Assembly (NCBI GenBank): GCA_034435955.1
Contig: DAOTWA010000037.1
Coordinates: forward strand, 1-49,383
DNA length: 49,383 nucleotides
Source of the DNA: DAOTWA01 sp034435955
GTDB taxonomy: Bacteria > Chloroflexota > Anaerolineae > Anaerolineales > Anaerolineaceae
Direction: 5' to 3'
Shown: positions 8,404 to 16,219 of the stretch, one piece after another
Layout of the letters: the number at the start of each line of letters is the position of its first letter
Position numbering within the stretch: position 1 is the first letter of the stretch
The notes under the pieces: model-generated
Database searches by the model: none
What the model was told of the DNA's origin: nothing
The model's input: the letters and a program-made list of their open reading frames with translations, nothing else
Position numbers and translations under genes: made by a program

Positions 8404-9753
8404 TCACCGCCCGGCTGGGGCCGGCATGAGCGGACGGGCGACCAGGTCATGCGTCATCGCGCCGGTGACGCGCACCGGCAGGATCTCGCCCACCGGCGCC
8501 GTCCCCTCGACGATCACCAGTCCGTCCACCTCGGGGGCGTCGCGATAGGAACGGCCCACCGAGAGGCCGTCGGCGGTGCCCTCCACCAGCACATTGAGGT
8601 CTTGGCCCACCAGGCTCTGGCTCTTTTCCAGGGCAATGGACTGCTGCAGCTCCATCACCCGGGCTTTGCGTTCCTCTTTCAAGGGCTGGGGTATGGGGTC
8701 GCCGAGCGGTTCGCTGGCCGTGCCCGGCTCGAACGAAAATGTGAACACGCCGAGGTGATCGAAACGGACGGCGGCGACGAAATCCAGCAGGGCTTGGAAC
8801 TCCTGCTCTGTCTCGCCGGGGTAGCCGACAATAAACGTGGTCCGCAGGGCCAGGTCGGGCATGGCGGTGCGCATCTTCTCGAGGGTGCGGAAGACCCATT
8901 CCAGGTTGGCGGGGCGGCGCATGCGCCGCAGAACCATGGGATGGGCGTGTTGGAGGGGCATATCCAGGTAATGGAGCACCTGCGGCTCACTGGCCATGAC
9001 CTCGATCAGGCGGTCGGTGACATAGCCGGGATAGGCGTACATCACCCGTAGCCAGGGAATATTGGGAGTCGCTTCGGTCAGCCGTTTAAGCAGGTAGGCC
9101 AGTCCATCCTGCAAGCCCAGGTCATGGCCGTAATCGGTCGTGTCCTGAGCGATCAAGATGATCTCGCGTATGCCGGCGGCTTCCAGGGCGCGCGCCTCGG
9201 CCAGGATGGCCTCAGCCGGACGGCTCACCGCGGTGCCTTTGATGAGGGGTATGGAACAGAAGGCGCATGGGCGCCGGCAGCCATCCGCGATCTTGATGTA
9301 TGCGCTGCCGCCCTGCACCGCCGCGCGCGGCGCGCCGCGCTCGTCGCTGCCGATGGTTGGAGCGTCGGGCAGGTGGTAAATGGGTTCGGGGTTGGGTTTG
9401 ACCCGCAGCCGGCGCACCAGCTCTACGATGTCCATCCAGCGGCGTGTGCTGAGGATACCGTCGATGCCGGGAACGCGGCGGGCCACTTCAACCCCGTAGC
9501 GTCCGGTCAGACAACCGGCGGCAATGAGCAACTGTCCGGCGCGTTTCCGGCGCGCCAGGCGGTCGAGCTCGCGGTAAGATTCCTCCCGCGCAGGTCCGAT
9601 GAAGCCACACGTGTTGACGATCAGCACATCGGCTTTTTTGGGGCTGTCGACCCGCCGCAATCCGTCCCGAGCGAGGAGGGCGGCCATGGATTCGGAATCG
9701 ACCGTGTTCTTGGCGCAGCCGAGGGATAGCAGGTAAAAAGTGTCTTTGGGCAT
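8404..9753 (-). CDS. rimO: Ribosomal protein S12 methylthiotransferase RimO
   Basis: A 449-residue radical-SAM enzyme that adds a methylthio group to a conserved aspartate of ribosomal protein S12. The N-terminal UPF0004 domain carries the auxiliary-cluster cysteines Cys13 (SLGCAKN), Cys49 (NTCGF) and Cys81. The radical-SAM triad is Cys159/Cys163/Cys166 in DGCRRPCAFCSIP. A TRAM domain closes the chain. The LGCAKNTVDSE opening favours RimO over the tRNA enzyme MiaB. The gene is last in a minus-strand run with rplI and the RodZ-like gene, so two ribosome-related genes are close together. Confidence 0.95.
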   Translation of the reverse strand: MPKDTFYLLSLGCAKNTVDSESMAALLARDGLRRVDSPKKADVLIVNTCGFIGPAREESYRELDRLARRKRAGQLLIAAGCLTGRYGVEVARRVPGIDGILSTRRWMDIVELVRRLRVKPNPEPIYHLPDAPTIGSDERGAPRAAVQGGSAYIKIADGCRRPCAFCSIPLIKGTAVSRPAEAILAEARALEAAGIREIILIAQDTTDYGHDLGLQDGLAYLLKRLTEATPNIPWLRVMYAYPGYVTDRLIEVMASEPQVLHYLDMPLQHAHPMVLRRMRRPANLEWVFRTLEKMRTAMPDLALRTTFIVGYPGETEQEFQALLDFVAAVRFDHLGVFTFSFEPGTASEPLGDPIPQPLKEERKARVMELQQSIALEKSQSLVGQDLNVLVEGTADGLSVGRSYRDAPEVDGLVIVEGTAPVGEILPVRVTGAMTHDLVARPLMPAPAGR

Positions 9754-9769
9754 AGGAGATACCGGTAAA

Positions 9770-11251
9770 TCAAGATTGAGGTGTGGGCGTGAGGGTTGGC
9801 GTGGGCATGCGCGTCTGAGTTGGGAGGGGGGTGCGTGAAGGTACCGGCGTGAGGCTGGGCGGCACGGTGCGGGTCACGGTGGGCGATACGGTAGGGGTGG
9901 GGGTAAGCACGCCGGCGGTGGTGTAAATGAGGTCCACAACCTGACCTTCGGCGCCGAGCGTGCCCTGGTCGGTCTGGTTGAAGATTACCCTGATTGCGGC
10001 GCCATTGCCGGTCAGCACCTCGACGCGCCGGTTGCCGGCGAAGCTGAGCGCTGTCCCGGCCAGGATGCGCCCATTGAACTTAACCGCGTTGTCGACGGTA
10101 ACGCGCAGGTAAGCATGTTCGCTGGCCACCACCGAAATCTGAATGGCGCCCGCCGGGGCTGGCGCCAGGGGAGTGGCGTCCACGGCGGTGGCTGCATCGG
10201 CAGCCGAGCCGACGTCCACGGAGACGGGCGGCGCTTCCGTCCTGGCGCTGGCCTCTGACGTTGCGGTGGGACTCGCCGTAGGGGAGGCCAGCAGCACTTC
10301 GGAGATGGAGGGCGCAGTGGCCCGGACGGCTTGATCGGAGCGCATGCTCAACACCTGGGAGGCGCCCCAGATCACAAAGACCAGCAACAGCACGATCAGC
10401 CCGCCGCCGACCAGCAAGTCCACGCTCAGGAAACGGCGCAGATTAGGATGCGAGGGCGTCCGCGGCTGGGTTGGCCGCCGGGCCGGCGAGGGCAGGTGTT
10501 CGATGCGGCGGAGCTGAAGGGCCTCGGCAAAACGCAGCAGCACAGCGTCGGTGTCCAGGTTGAGGAAATGAGCGTAGTTGTTCAACAGGCCGCGCGCCTG
10601 GACCATCGAAGGCAGGGATTCGAAGTCCCCAGTCTCCATGGCCTTCAGGTAGAAGCCGCGCACTTTCGTGTGCTTCTCTACATCAGCCAAAGAAAGACTG
10701 AGGACCTCGCGCTGTTCACGAAGCCGGCGGCCGATTTCAGCAAATATGGCGCGAGAGGTCTGCGCCTCGGAGGTCTCGTCAGGCGCAGCTCTTGACTCCG
10801 GCTGCGCGGGAGCAGCCTCATCCCCTTCGCCTTCGACCGAAGATGCTTCCTCCCCCCACCCGGCGGAAGTCCCGGTCTCCGCTGCGAAAGGCGGCCCGGC
10901 AGGAAGGGTAGAAGCCGGCAGCTCTGCGTTCGCGCTGTCTATGCGGGGGGGCTGCTCCGGGGTCATCGCTGCGGGCGTTCCGCTGGGAAGGACAGTGATT
11001 GGCGCTGCACCCGGCGGTTCAGGCGGAGAGGTCAGTTCGGCCAGGAGGGCATCCAGGTTCAGGTCCAAATAAGAAGCATACAAGCGCATAAAACCCCTGG
11101 CCTGGACAGGTGAAGGCAGCAGGTCCAGGTCGCCGCTCTCGATGGCGCGCAGGTAGGCCTCGCGGATGTGCGTTTCGTTGGCCGCCCTGGCGAGGGACAA
11201 TCCGCGCGCTTCGCGAGCCTGCTGCAAACGTTGGCCGAGAGTGCCTGGCAT
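9770..11251 (-). CDS. RodZ-like membrane protein with two Cro/C1-type HTH domains
   Basis: About 493 residues from the ATG at 11251; an in-frame TTG at 11266 is an alternative start. RodZ-type HTH domains occur twice: near the N-terminus (LGQRLQQAREARGLSLARAA) and again at about 160-230 (LREQREVLSLSLADVEKHT). Each is followed by a similar VQARG segment and an 'hxxYAxxLxLd' tail. One membrane segment (about 288-308) separates the cytoplasmic part from an outer Ser/Thr/Ala-rich linker, a DUF4115-like beta domain and a TPT-rich tail. RodZ normally has one HTH that contacts MreB, so the duplication is unusual. A role in cell shape is inferred from the fold only. Confidence 0.8.
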   Translation of the reverse strand: MPGTLGQRLQQAREARGLSLARAANETHIREAYLRAIESGDLDLLPSPVQARGFMRLYASYLDLNLDALLAELTSPPEPPGAAPITVLPSGTPAAMTPEQPPRIDSANAELPASTLPAGPPFAAETGTSAGWGEEASSVEGEGDEAAPAQPESRAAPDETSEAQTSRAIFAEIGRRLREQREVLSLSLADVEKHTKVRGFYLKAMETGDFESLPSMVQARGLLNNYAHFLNLDTDAVLLRFAEALQLRRIEHLPSPARRPTQPRTPSHPNLRRFLSVDLLVGGGLIVLLLVFVIWGASQVLSMRSDQAVRATAPSISEVLLASPTASPTATSEASARTEAPPVSVDVGSAADAATAVDATPLAPAPAGAIQISVVASEHAYLRVTVDNAVKFNGRILAGTALSFAGNRRVEVLTGNGAAIRVIFNQTDQGTLGAEGQVVDLIYTTAGVLTPTPTVSPTVTRTVPPSLTPVPSRTPLPTQTRMPTPTLTPTPQS

Positions 11252-11419
11252 GAGATCGGCTTGCAAGGGAAAAACCTGGATAAAAGCCAGCCTGAGCCCA
11301 AGCGGTACGCATTCAGGCCGGCGGACGGGCGCTAGGTATGATCCTGGACTGGCCGGTATATGTTCATCCGCTGAGAGGAGGGGCGAAAATCCCGGCGGCT
11401 CGCGGCGGCAGTTGTGGGT

Positions 11420-12004
11420 TTATTCGGCCTCGTCTTCGACCTCAGCTTGCGGTTCGAGATGCGTCTCGTCTTCGGTGCGAGGCTGTTCCCCGGCCTCCGC
11501 CTCAAGCGAGGCAGAGGCGGTTTTCGCAGCCGGCTGAGGCGCCAGAGGGCTAACGGCTTCACCCTCGCGGCGTACGATGACGGTGAGTTCAGGGGTAAGG
11601 TCCATGGTGAGGCGCACGCGCACCTTGAACTCGCCCAATGAACGGATGGGTTGAGTATCGATCTGGTGGCGCTCCACCTCGATGCCGCTCTTCTCTTTGA
11701 TCGCCTCGGCGATCATCTGCGGGGTGACCGAGCCGTACAGCTTACCGGTTTCGCCGGCTTTAGCGGCAAAATCCAGGGTAAGGCCGGAGATGACCTCGGC
11801 CACGCTGCCCAGCTCCTGATTGAGCGCGGCGCGGCGAGAAGCGGCCTGGGCGCGAATGCGCTCTGCCTGTTTGAGCGCACCGGGCGTGGCCAGCACCGCG
11901 AGATGCTGAGGGATGAGGAAATTGCGTCCGTAACCGTCAGCCACACGTTTGACGTCGCCAGCGCGGCCCAATTTGTAAACGTCTTTGATTAAAAGAACTT
12001 TCAT
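11420..12004 (-). CDS. rplI: 50S ribosomal protein L9 with acidic C-terminal extension
   Basis: The start is MKVLLIKDVYKLGRAGDVKR at 12004; an open frame 12 codons longer is not conserved and was rejected. The N-terminal rRNA-binding domain and the central helix are normal (NFLIPQHLAVLAT is the family signature). L9 is usually about 148-150 residues. This one has 194, because about 45 Ala/Glu-rich acidic residues follow the C-terminal domain. The gene is not next to rpsF, ssb or rpsR, its usual partners. A 12-bp perfect inverted repeat lies in its leader. Confidence 0.95.
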   Translation of the reverse strand: MKVLLIKDVYKLGRAGDVKRVADGYGRNFLIPQHLAVLATPGALKQAERIRAQAASRRAALNQELGSVAEVISGLTLDFAAKAGETGKLYGSVTPQMIAEAIKEKSGIEVERHQIDTQPIRSLGEFKVRVRLTMDLTPELTVIVRREGEAVSPLAPQPAAKTASASLEAEAGEQPRTEDETHLEPQAEVEDEAE

Positions 12005-12036
12005 CGGTCGAGCCCTTTCGAATGGTAGTTTCAGAC

Positions 12037-12070
12037 TCACCCGGAGCGAAGGGTACCACGCTCCGGGTGA
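12037..12070 (-). promoter_or_regulatory. Perfect 12-bp inverted repeat in the rplI leader
   Basis: TCACCCGGAGCG (12037-12048) and CGCTCCGGGTGA (12059-12070) pair perfectly around a 10-nt loop, 33-66 nt upstream of the rplI ATG. No T-run follows on either strand, so it is not an obvious terminator. It could be an RNA leader structure or an operator. Confidence 0.55.
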
Positions 12071-12204
12071 AAGGGATTGTACCAGAAGGTGGGTTGATCG
12101 TCAACGCGAACGCGTTTATTTCTAATTTCTACCCTTGACCGCGAAATTAAGTTATAATAAGGCGCAACAAGACAATACAGTTTCATCTCCGTTTGGGGAA
12201 GTGA

Positions 12205-12254
12205 TTGGCGATGGGGCTCGCCAATGTGTCCAAGAGGACTGATAGCCTCTACTG
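12205..12254 (+). promoter_or_regulatory. Fluoride riboswitch (crcB motif) 1
   Basis: The sequence follows the fluoride aptamer pattern: P1 arms TTGGCG and CGCCAA around ATGGGGCT, a short P3 hairpin GTCC/GGAC, and then CTGATAGCCTCTACTG. The loop GGGGCT can pair with AGCCTC to make the pseudoknot that encloses the fluoride/magnesium site. It matches the Thermotoga aptamer in order, spacing and conserved bases (GGCGATG, CTGAT, GCCTCTACTG). The 3' strand is also the first arm of the terminator that follows, the expected ON-switch design. It precedes the plus-strand unit starting at 12296. A TATAAT box occurs at 12153-12158, but no well-spaced -35 goes with it. Confidence 0.93.
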
Positions 12255-12278
12255 ATTATTAAACAGTAGGGGTTTTTT
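12246..12278 (+). terminator. Expression-platform terminator of fluoride riboswitch 1
   Basis: CCTCTACTG (12246-12254) pairs with CAGTAGGGG (12264-12272) and is followed by six T. The first arm belongs to the aptamer, so fluoride binding should prevent this hairpin. Confidence 0.9.
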
Positions 12279-12295
12279 ATTATAAGGATAAAACC

Positions 12296-13060
12296 ATGCC
12301 ATTTGCGCTCACCGTTTCTCACCTGATTGAAGTTTTGCAGGACGAGGGGTGTCCTATCTGCCGGTTCGAGCGGCGAGCGGCGGCCCAATCCATCGATTCG
12401 TTTCTATGGGAGAATGTGAATGATCCCGGGACGAGAAAGCCGATCGTTGACGCGTATGGCTTTTGCCCGGATCATACCCGCCTGCTGGTGGCGATGGAGC
12501 TGTCCAACAGCGGCGCTCTGATCGGCGTCAACCTGATCTACGAGCACCTGGGGAGATTAACAGCCAAAGAGTTATCTGCCCTGGCAGGAAAATTAGAGCA
12601 TCCTTTCGCATCACGAGGCCTGATCGATAACCTCAACCTTGCCAAGCGTTCGCAAAGAAAGGCCAGGGTGCTGCCGCCCAAGGGCAGATGTCCGATTTGT
12701 GTGAGCAGCGAGCAGGCTGGCTTGAACGCGCTTTCGGATTTATTCGAAACTCTGCAGAACGGCGACAGCGAGGTGCGGGAGGCTTACCTGGCTTCGGACG
12801 GGCTGTGTCTCAGCCATCTCCGCGCGGGTATCGAGTGCCTCGCGGGCAGCTGTCCTGCCGCGGCGAAAGAAGTTCTCCTGGATGCGGCGAAACGGTTGGA
12901 GAACCAATCGAAGCAGATGAAGGAGTATTTGCGCAAACAGAATTGGGAATATCGCCACGAAAAATTAACCCCTGAAGAAGCGATAGCCTGGAAAAAGACA
13001 CTCATTTTCTTTACCGGCTATCCTGGCAGTTTGTTTACGCATATTTATGAGCAATATTGA
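12296..13060 (+). CDS. DUF6062-like protein with two CxxC / CxxH metal-binding-type modules
   Basis: A 254-residue soluble protein, the first gene after fluoride riboswitch 1, with AAGGA upstream. It consists of two similar halves. Each begins with CPIC (Cys19/Cys22, then about 133/136) and continues to a Cys-x-x-His motif (FCPDH near 58, LCLSH near 173). The spacing suggests a duplicated metal-binding or redox module, mostly helical between the motifs. The layout resembles the DUF6062 family, whose function is not known to me. It may act in the fluoride response, because its expression should depend on the aptamer. That is inference from position only. Confidence 0.75.
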   Translation: MPFALTVSHLIEVLQDEGCPICRFERRAAAQSIDSFLWENVNDPGTRKPIVDAYGFCPDHTRLLVAMELSNSGALIGVNLIYEHLGRLTAKELSALAGKLEHPFASRGLIDNLNLAKRSQRKARVLPPKGRCPICVSSEQAGLNALSDLFETLQNGDSEVREAYLASDGLCLSHLRAGIECLAGSCPAAAKEVLLDAAKRLENQSKQMKEYLRKQNWEYRHEKLTPEEAIAWKKTLIFFTGYPGSLFTHIYEQY

Positions 13061-13080
13061 GAACAACCGGGAGGTGAACG

Positions 13081-13707
13081 ATGACGACGATCGTCTTGGT
13101 CCGGCATGGAGAGACGGAATGGAACCGCGTGGAGCGTTTCAGGGGACGCGTCGACGTTCCCCTCAACTTGAATGGCCAGAGGCAGGCTGTGGCCACAGCC
13201 AAATTCATCCGCACGCTTTGGCGGCCAGCCGCGGTTTATTCCAGCCCCTTGACGCGCGCCGTTCAAACAGCCCTGCCTATTGCGGCCCAATCAGGCCTGT
13301 CGATCAAAACCTTGCCAGATTTTATCGATCTGGATTATGGCGAGTGGCAGGGACACACGGTGGAAGAAGTAAAGATGCGGTGGCATGAGACGTATTTCCT
13401 CTGGCAGAGGGCCCCGCATACGGTCCGCATTCCCGGGGGTGAAACCCTGGAAGAGCTGCGGGAACGCGGTATGACGGCTTTGTATAAACTGGTCCAGCTT
13501 CATAAAGGTGAAACGATCGTGATCGTAGGACATCAGGATCTCAACCGGGCAATCTTGATCTCCCTGTTGAACCTGGGGTTGAACCATTTTTGGAGCATTC
13601 AGCAGAACAACTGCGCCATCAACCGCATTGTCTCCGCCAACGGGGATGACAGAGTGAATGTCATATCGATCAATGAAACAGCACACCTGGTTGATAAGGT
13701 CAACTGA
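13081..13707 (+). CDS. Histidine phosphatase superfamily protein (phosphoglycerate mutase-like)
   Basis: A 208-residue enzyme with the full catalytic set: Arg8-His9 in LVRHGETEWN, Arg59 in SSPLTRAVQT, Glu88 in DYGEWQG and His151 in VGHQDLNR. His9 is the phosphorylated residue of the family. The fold covers cofactor-dependent phosphoglycerate mutases, alpha-ribazole phosphatases and broad phosphatases, and sequence reading does not settle which. The length and the GEWQG motif lean towards the CobC/GpmB-like phosphatase group. It follows the DUF6062-like gene by 20 bp with a GGGAGG site, in the same riboswitch-controlled unit. The opposing unit carries enolase, the next glycolytic step if this were a mutase. 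Confidence 0.9.
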   Translation: MTTIVLVRHGETEWNRVERFRGRVDVPLNLNGQRQAVATAKFIRTLWRPAAVYSSPLTRAVQTALPIAAQSGLSIKTLPDFIDLDYGEWQGHTVEEVKMRWHETYFLWQRAPHTVRIPGGETLEELRERGMTALYKLVQLHKGETIVIVGHQDLNRAILISLLNLGLNHFWSIQQNNCAINRIVSANGDDRVNVISINETAHLVDKVN

Positions 13708-13767
13708 GTGATCGCGACCAATCAGGCGGATTTACCCTATCTGGCAGCGTCCATGTGAGGAGTGACC

Positions 13768-14682
13768 GTGAGCTATCCGAAATTATCCAAGGGAATGCTG
13801 ACCCACCCTTTCATTGTGCAGACTTTGGAAGGTTTGCCGGAATCGTTGCGCGATATTGCAGCGGATAGTCTGCCACCGGACGAGGAAGCGCTCGCATCGT
13901 TTGTTGTTCCAGCAAACGTTTTCATTGAACGCAAGCGAGCCAATCGCCAGGTGCCGGAACAGGCGCTCATCTTCACCACAAGCGGCGTGTTGCACGTGCG
14001 GGCAGACCAGCCGCCCGTGGCCACTTTCATTTCCGCTAAAAATGTCTTCTTGATCCAGCATCGTTTGATCCTCCTCTACGGAAGATTGGACATACTGGAC
14101 GCCTGGGAGAGTGAGACAGGGCAAGTCCAAGTCAATGTAGAATACAACACAGTCGGCGAATACCTGCTGAGGCCCTGGCTCACGCGATTGATTCGGCAGA
14201 CCCAGGAGAACGAATCGCTGTATGCAGTGGAGCCTGACAGAACCCGTGCTCTGCTTGACGAGCTGGAAGAGCGCTCGCTGAAATTCAGGAACGGCGTTTC
14301 TTACTACGGATTGCAGCCCGAAGAACGCATCCTCGGTTATGTGTATCAGCCGACGATTTTCATCCGCAATTGGCTGGGCCTGCGGCGAATCGCTTCACCG
14401 GCAACTGCCCTTTTCCTGACCGACCGTCAGGTGATCATCGAAGAAGAAGAGAAAACGGACGTGCCTGGCAAGTATGGCTGGATTTTTACCTATATTCCCA
14501 GGTCGCGCATCCGTTCTATCGAAACGATCATGAGAGAAGACCTCGCCGAGTTGCATTTCCACCTGGGAAACGGGGAATTCACATTTGCCCACACATTGGT
14601 ATTGGCTGGCGATAGTGTACAAGACTGGCTGCGCTTATGGGATAAGTATCACCCTGTGGCCGTCCCACAAACCCGGTCATGA
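13768..14682 (+). CDS. Unrecognised protein with PH-like segments
   Basis: About 304 residues. I prefer the GTG at 13768 because GGAG lies 5 nt before it; the in-frame GTG at 13762 overlaps that site. I do not recognise the family with confidence. There are no membrane segments. Two stretches resemble bacterial PH/GRAM-like strands: ALIFTTSGVLHVRAD near 75-90, and ATALFLTDRQVIIEEE with YIPRSRIRSIE near 210-255. The second is the pattern of short bacterial PH domains that report on a surface. It is third in the riboswitch 1 unit, so expression is presumably fluoride-induced. Confidence 0.6.
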   Translation: MSYPKLSKGMLTHPFIVQTLEGLPESLRDIAADSLPPDEEALASFVVPANVFIERKRANRQVPEQALIFTTSGVLHVRADQPPVATFISAKNVFLIQHRLILLYGRLDILDAWESETGQVQVNVEYNTVGEYLLRPWLTRLIRQTQENESLYAVEPDRTRALLDELEERSLKFRNGVSYYGLQPEERILGYVYQPTIFIRNWLGLRRIASPATALFLTDRQVIIEEEEKTDVPGKYGWIFTYIPRSRIRSIETIMREDLAELHFHLGNGEFTFAHTLVLAGDSVQDWLRLWDKYHPVAVPQTRS

Positions 14683-14767
14683 CCTGCATTTCAGGAGATA
14701 GTTTTAAGTTTGTTTTTGTAGCCCAGATTTAAGCCGGGAATTAGCAAAGGTAGAAAGAGGGAACGCG

Positions 14768-15187
14768 ATGAGCGGTATGACGGATGACTTCGAAAAAGAT
14801 TTCTTCCCCGATGCGAGCGTGGTTCATATCGAGATGGACATACTCAACGATATGCACAAGGCGCTTGAGGAAGAGTTCGGGATTAATGGGTGGTCTTGGG
14901 ATGACGGATTGCGTTTCACATTGGCGGCAGGATTAAAGGCTTTGAAATTCGAGCGCAATCGAAGCGGGGACGACTTACCTGTCGATGCCCCAGAAGGTGA
15001 GATCAACCGGCTACAGGCGGAGCGTCTGCAGCTTGAAGGCCGGTATGCGGTGATGAAATACCGCGCTTATCAGTATATGCAGGCGGCAAAACTGCTCGAC
15101 ATGAAATACAGCGCCGTTCAGCAACAACTTCAAGCGCTGGAGCAGGCCAACCATACCTTACAGGAGCGGATTAAAGACGGTACATAA
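14768..15187 (+). CDS. Small coiled-coil protein A (paralogue of the protein at 15196-15714)
   Basis: A 139-residue unrecognised protein. An N-terminal part of about 70 residues contains NGWSWDDGLRFTLAAG followed by LKALKFERN. A heptad-rich helix (about 80-137, rich in Leu, Gln and Glu) looks like a coiled coil. The same N-terminal pattern, GW-x2-(D/E)(D/E)GLR-x2-L-x2-G-x3-L-x2-ER, occurs in the convergent gene 8 bp away. The two therefore look like diverged copies placed at the ends of two fluoride-controlled units. AAGAGGG lies upstream of the ATG. The N-terminal domain might be a small DNA- or protein-binding fold, but this is a guess. Confidence 0.75.
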   Translation: MSGMTDDFEKDFFPDASVVHIEMDILNDMHKALEEEFGINGWSWDDGLRFTLAAGLKALKFERNRSGDDLPVDAPEGEINRLQAERLQLEGRYAVMKYRAYQYMQAAKLLDMKYSAVQQQLQALEQANHTLQERIKDGT

Positions 15188-15189
15188 AC

Positions 15190-15230
15190 CGCAGCTTATT
15201 TCCAAAGCTTGAAGATGCTGCGCTTTTTTT
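15190..15230 (+). terminator. Possible terminator of the riboswitch 1 unit
   Basis: CGCAGC (15190-15195) and GCTGCG (15217-15222) can pair around a loop of about 21 nt, followed by C and seven T. It overlaps the last codons of the convergent gene, whose Lys codons supply the T-run, so it may be fortuitous. Confidence 0.35.
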
Positions 15231-15714
15231 CGGGCACGGTCTCAACCGCTTCTTCCTGGCCGGCACCAAGATGGCTGCGCAGTTGTTGGATTTCTTGCTC
15301 CAGTTCTTCGATTTTCGCGGTCAACTCGCGGATTTCCTTTTTCTGCCGGTCAACCACACCTTTGAGCGCCACGTTTTCTGTCTGAATCGCTCCAGACGAA
15401 AGGTCCCAATTTTGGTTGGACTGCTCGAGGTCTTGCATTCTGAAAAGGGCGGAAGCCAGACGAGATTCGGTTCCAATCAGGCGTGTCATCAACTGGCGCA
15501 TTTCTTCCTCGGTTTTATCCCCAATCGCCACTGCCTGAAGCACCCGTTCACCGCGCAAGTAACCCATGCCTGTTCCAAGGATGATGCGCAGTCCTTCTTC
15601 GAGCTCCCACCCTTTCTCGGCAATCAATCTTTGGAGATCGCGAGCGGTCTCCGCCGTCACATGCACCTGTAAAGCGACCACTTGGTCGCCGTTGCCAGAT
15701 ATGGTTTCATCCAT
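15196..15714 (-). CDS. Coiled-coil protein B (paralogue of the protein at 14768-15187)
   Basis: About 172 residues from the ATG at 15714, which has GGAGG 9 nt upstream; a longer frame to 15735 would overlap the preceding gene. The N-terminal segment GWELEEGLRIILGTGMGYL plus RGER aligns with the same region of protein A. The C-terminal half is a long predicted coiled coil (VVDRQKKEIRELTAKIEELE onward to about 150) with a basic end (KKRSIFKLWK). It is the last gene of the minus-strand unit led by fluoride riboswitch 2. No enzymatic motif is visible. Pairing with protein A through the coiled coils is plausible but untested. Confidence 0.75.
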   Translation of the reverse strand: MDETISGNGDQVVALQVHVTAETARDLQRLIAEKGWELEEGLRIILGTGMGYLRGERVLQAVAIGDKTEEEMRQLMTRLIGTESRLASALFRMQDLEQSNQNWDLSSGAIQTENVALKGVVDRQKKEIRELTAKIEELEQEIQQLRSHLGAGQEEAVETVPEKKRSIFKLWK

Positions 15715-15715
15715 T

Positions 15716-16126
15716 TCATCCTCCACCGATATCACTTGCCAACTCGCCTGCGCGTTTCTCTATAAGCTCGGCCGCCAATCGCCGGATCAGGCTGGAAGGA
15801 TGTTCTTTGGCCCTCTGCAAGATGCGCATAGCCTGCGGGTGGTTTATCTTTGCCGTAGCTTCTAATACTGCTCGCAGCAGGTAATAATCCACCTTCTCCT
15901 GATCGAGCATTTTTTCGAAATAAGGCAAAGCGTCGACATACCCCAGGTCACCCAACGTCCTGGCGGCGATGATGCGCATTTCGACGACGGGATGGTCGAG
16001 CGATCGCAGGAGTTTTTGCTCGAAAGTCAGTTCGTTGAACCGGGAGAGGTCGTAATTGCAATGAGGGCAACGGGTGTCCTTTTCGGAAATGACCTGCCAG
16101 CATTCCGGACAATAGTATGTGATCAT
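15716..16126 (-). CDS. Zinc-ribbon plus HEAT-repeat-like protein
   Basis: A 136-residue protein. The N-terminus is a zinc ribbon with CPEC (near residues 6-9) and CPHC (near 20-23). About 100 helical residues follow with HEAT-like repeats: HPVVEMRIIAARTLGDLG, then DYYLLRAVLEATAKI and SSLIRRLAAELIEKR. Such proteins usually bind other proteins. The ribosome-binding site is weak. The stop overlaps the region just before the start of coiled-coil protein B, which suggests translational coupling. It lies 93 bp downstream of enolase in the fluoride-controlled minus-strand unit. Its partner is unknown. Confidence 0.75.
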   Translation of the reverse strand: MITYYCPECWQVISEKDTRCPHCNYDLSRFNELTFEQKLLRSLDHPVVEMRIIAARTLGDLGYVDALPYFEKMLDQEKVDYYLLRAVLEATAKINHPQAMRILQRAKEHPSSLIRRLAAELIEKRAGELASDIGGG

Positions 16127-16219
16127 ACCATCACCGCGCTAATAAAATTCCTGCCGTCATCGAATGCCCGGATATGGTTGGCCGTGTAAACCGCGCCGCC
16201 CAAGGCTCCCTCGATGAGG

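Noticed and set aside
12135..12158. TTGACC and TATAAT as a promoter for the riboswitch 1 unit
   Set aside because: The boxes are only 12 bp apart, too close for a standard sigma-70 promoter, so I kept only the -10 box as a note.
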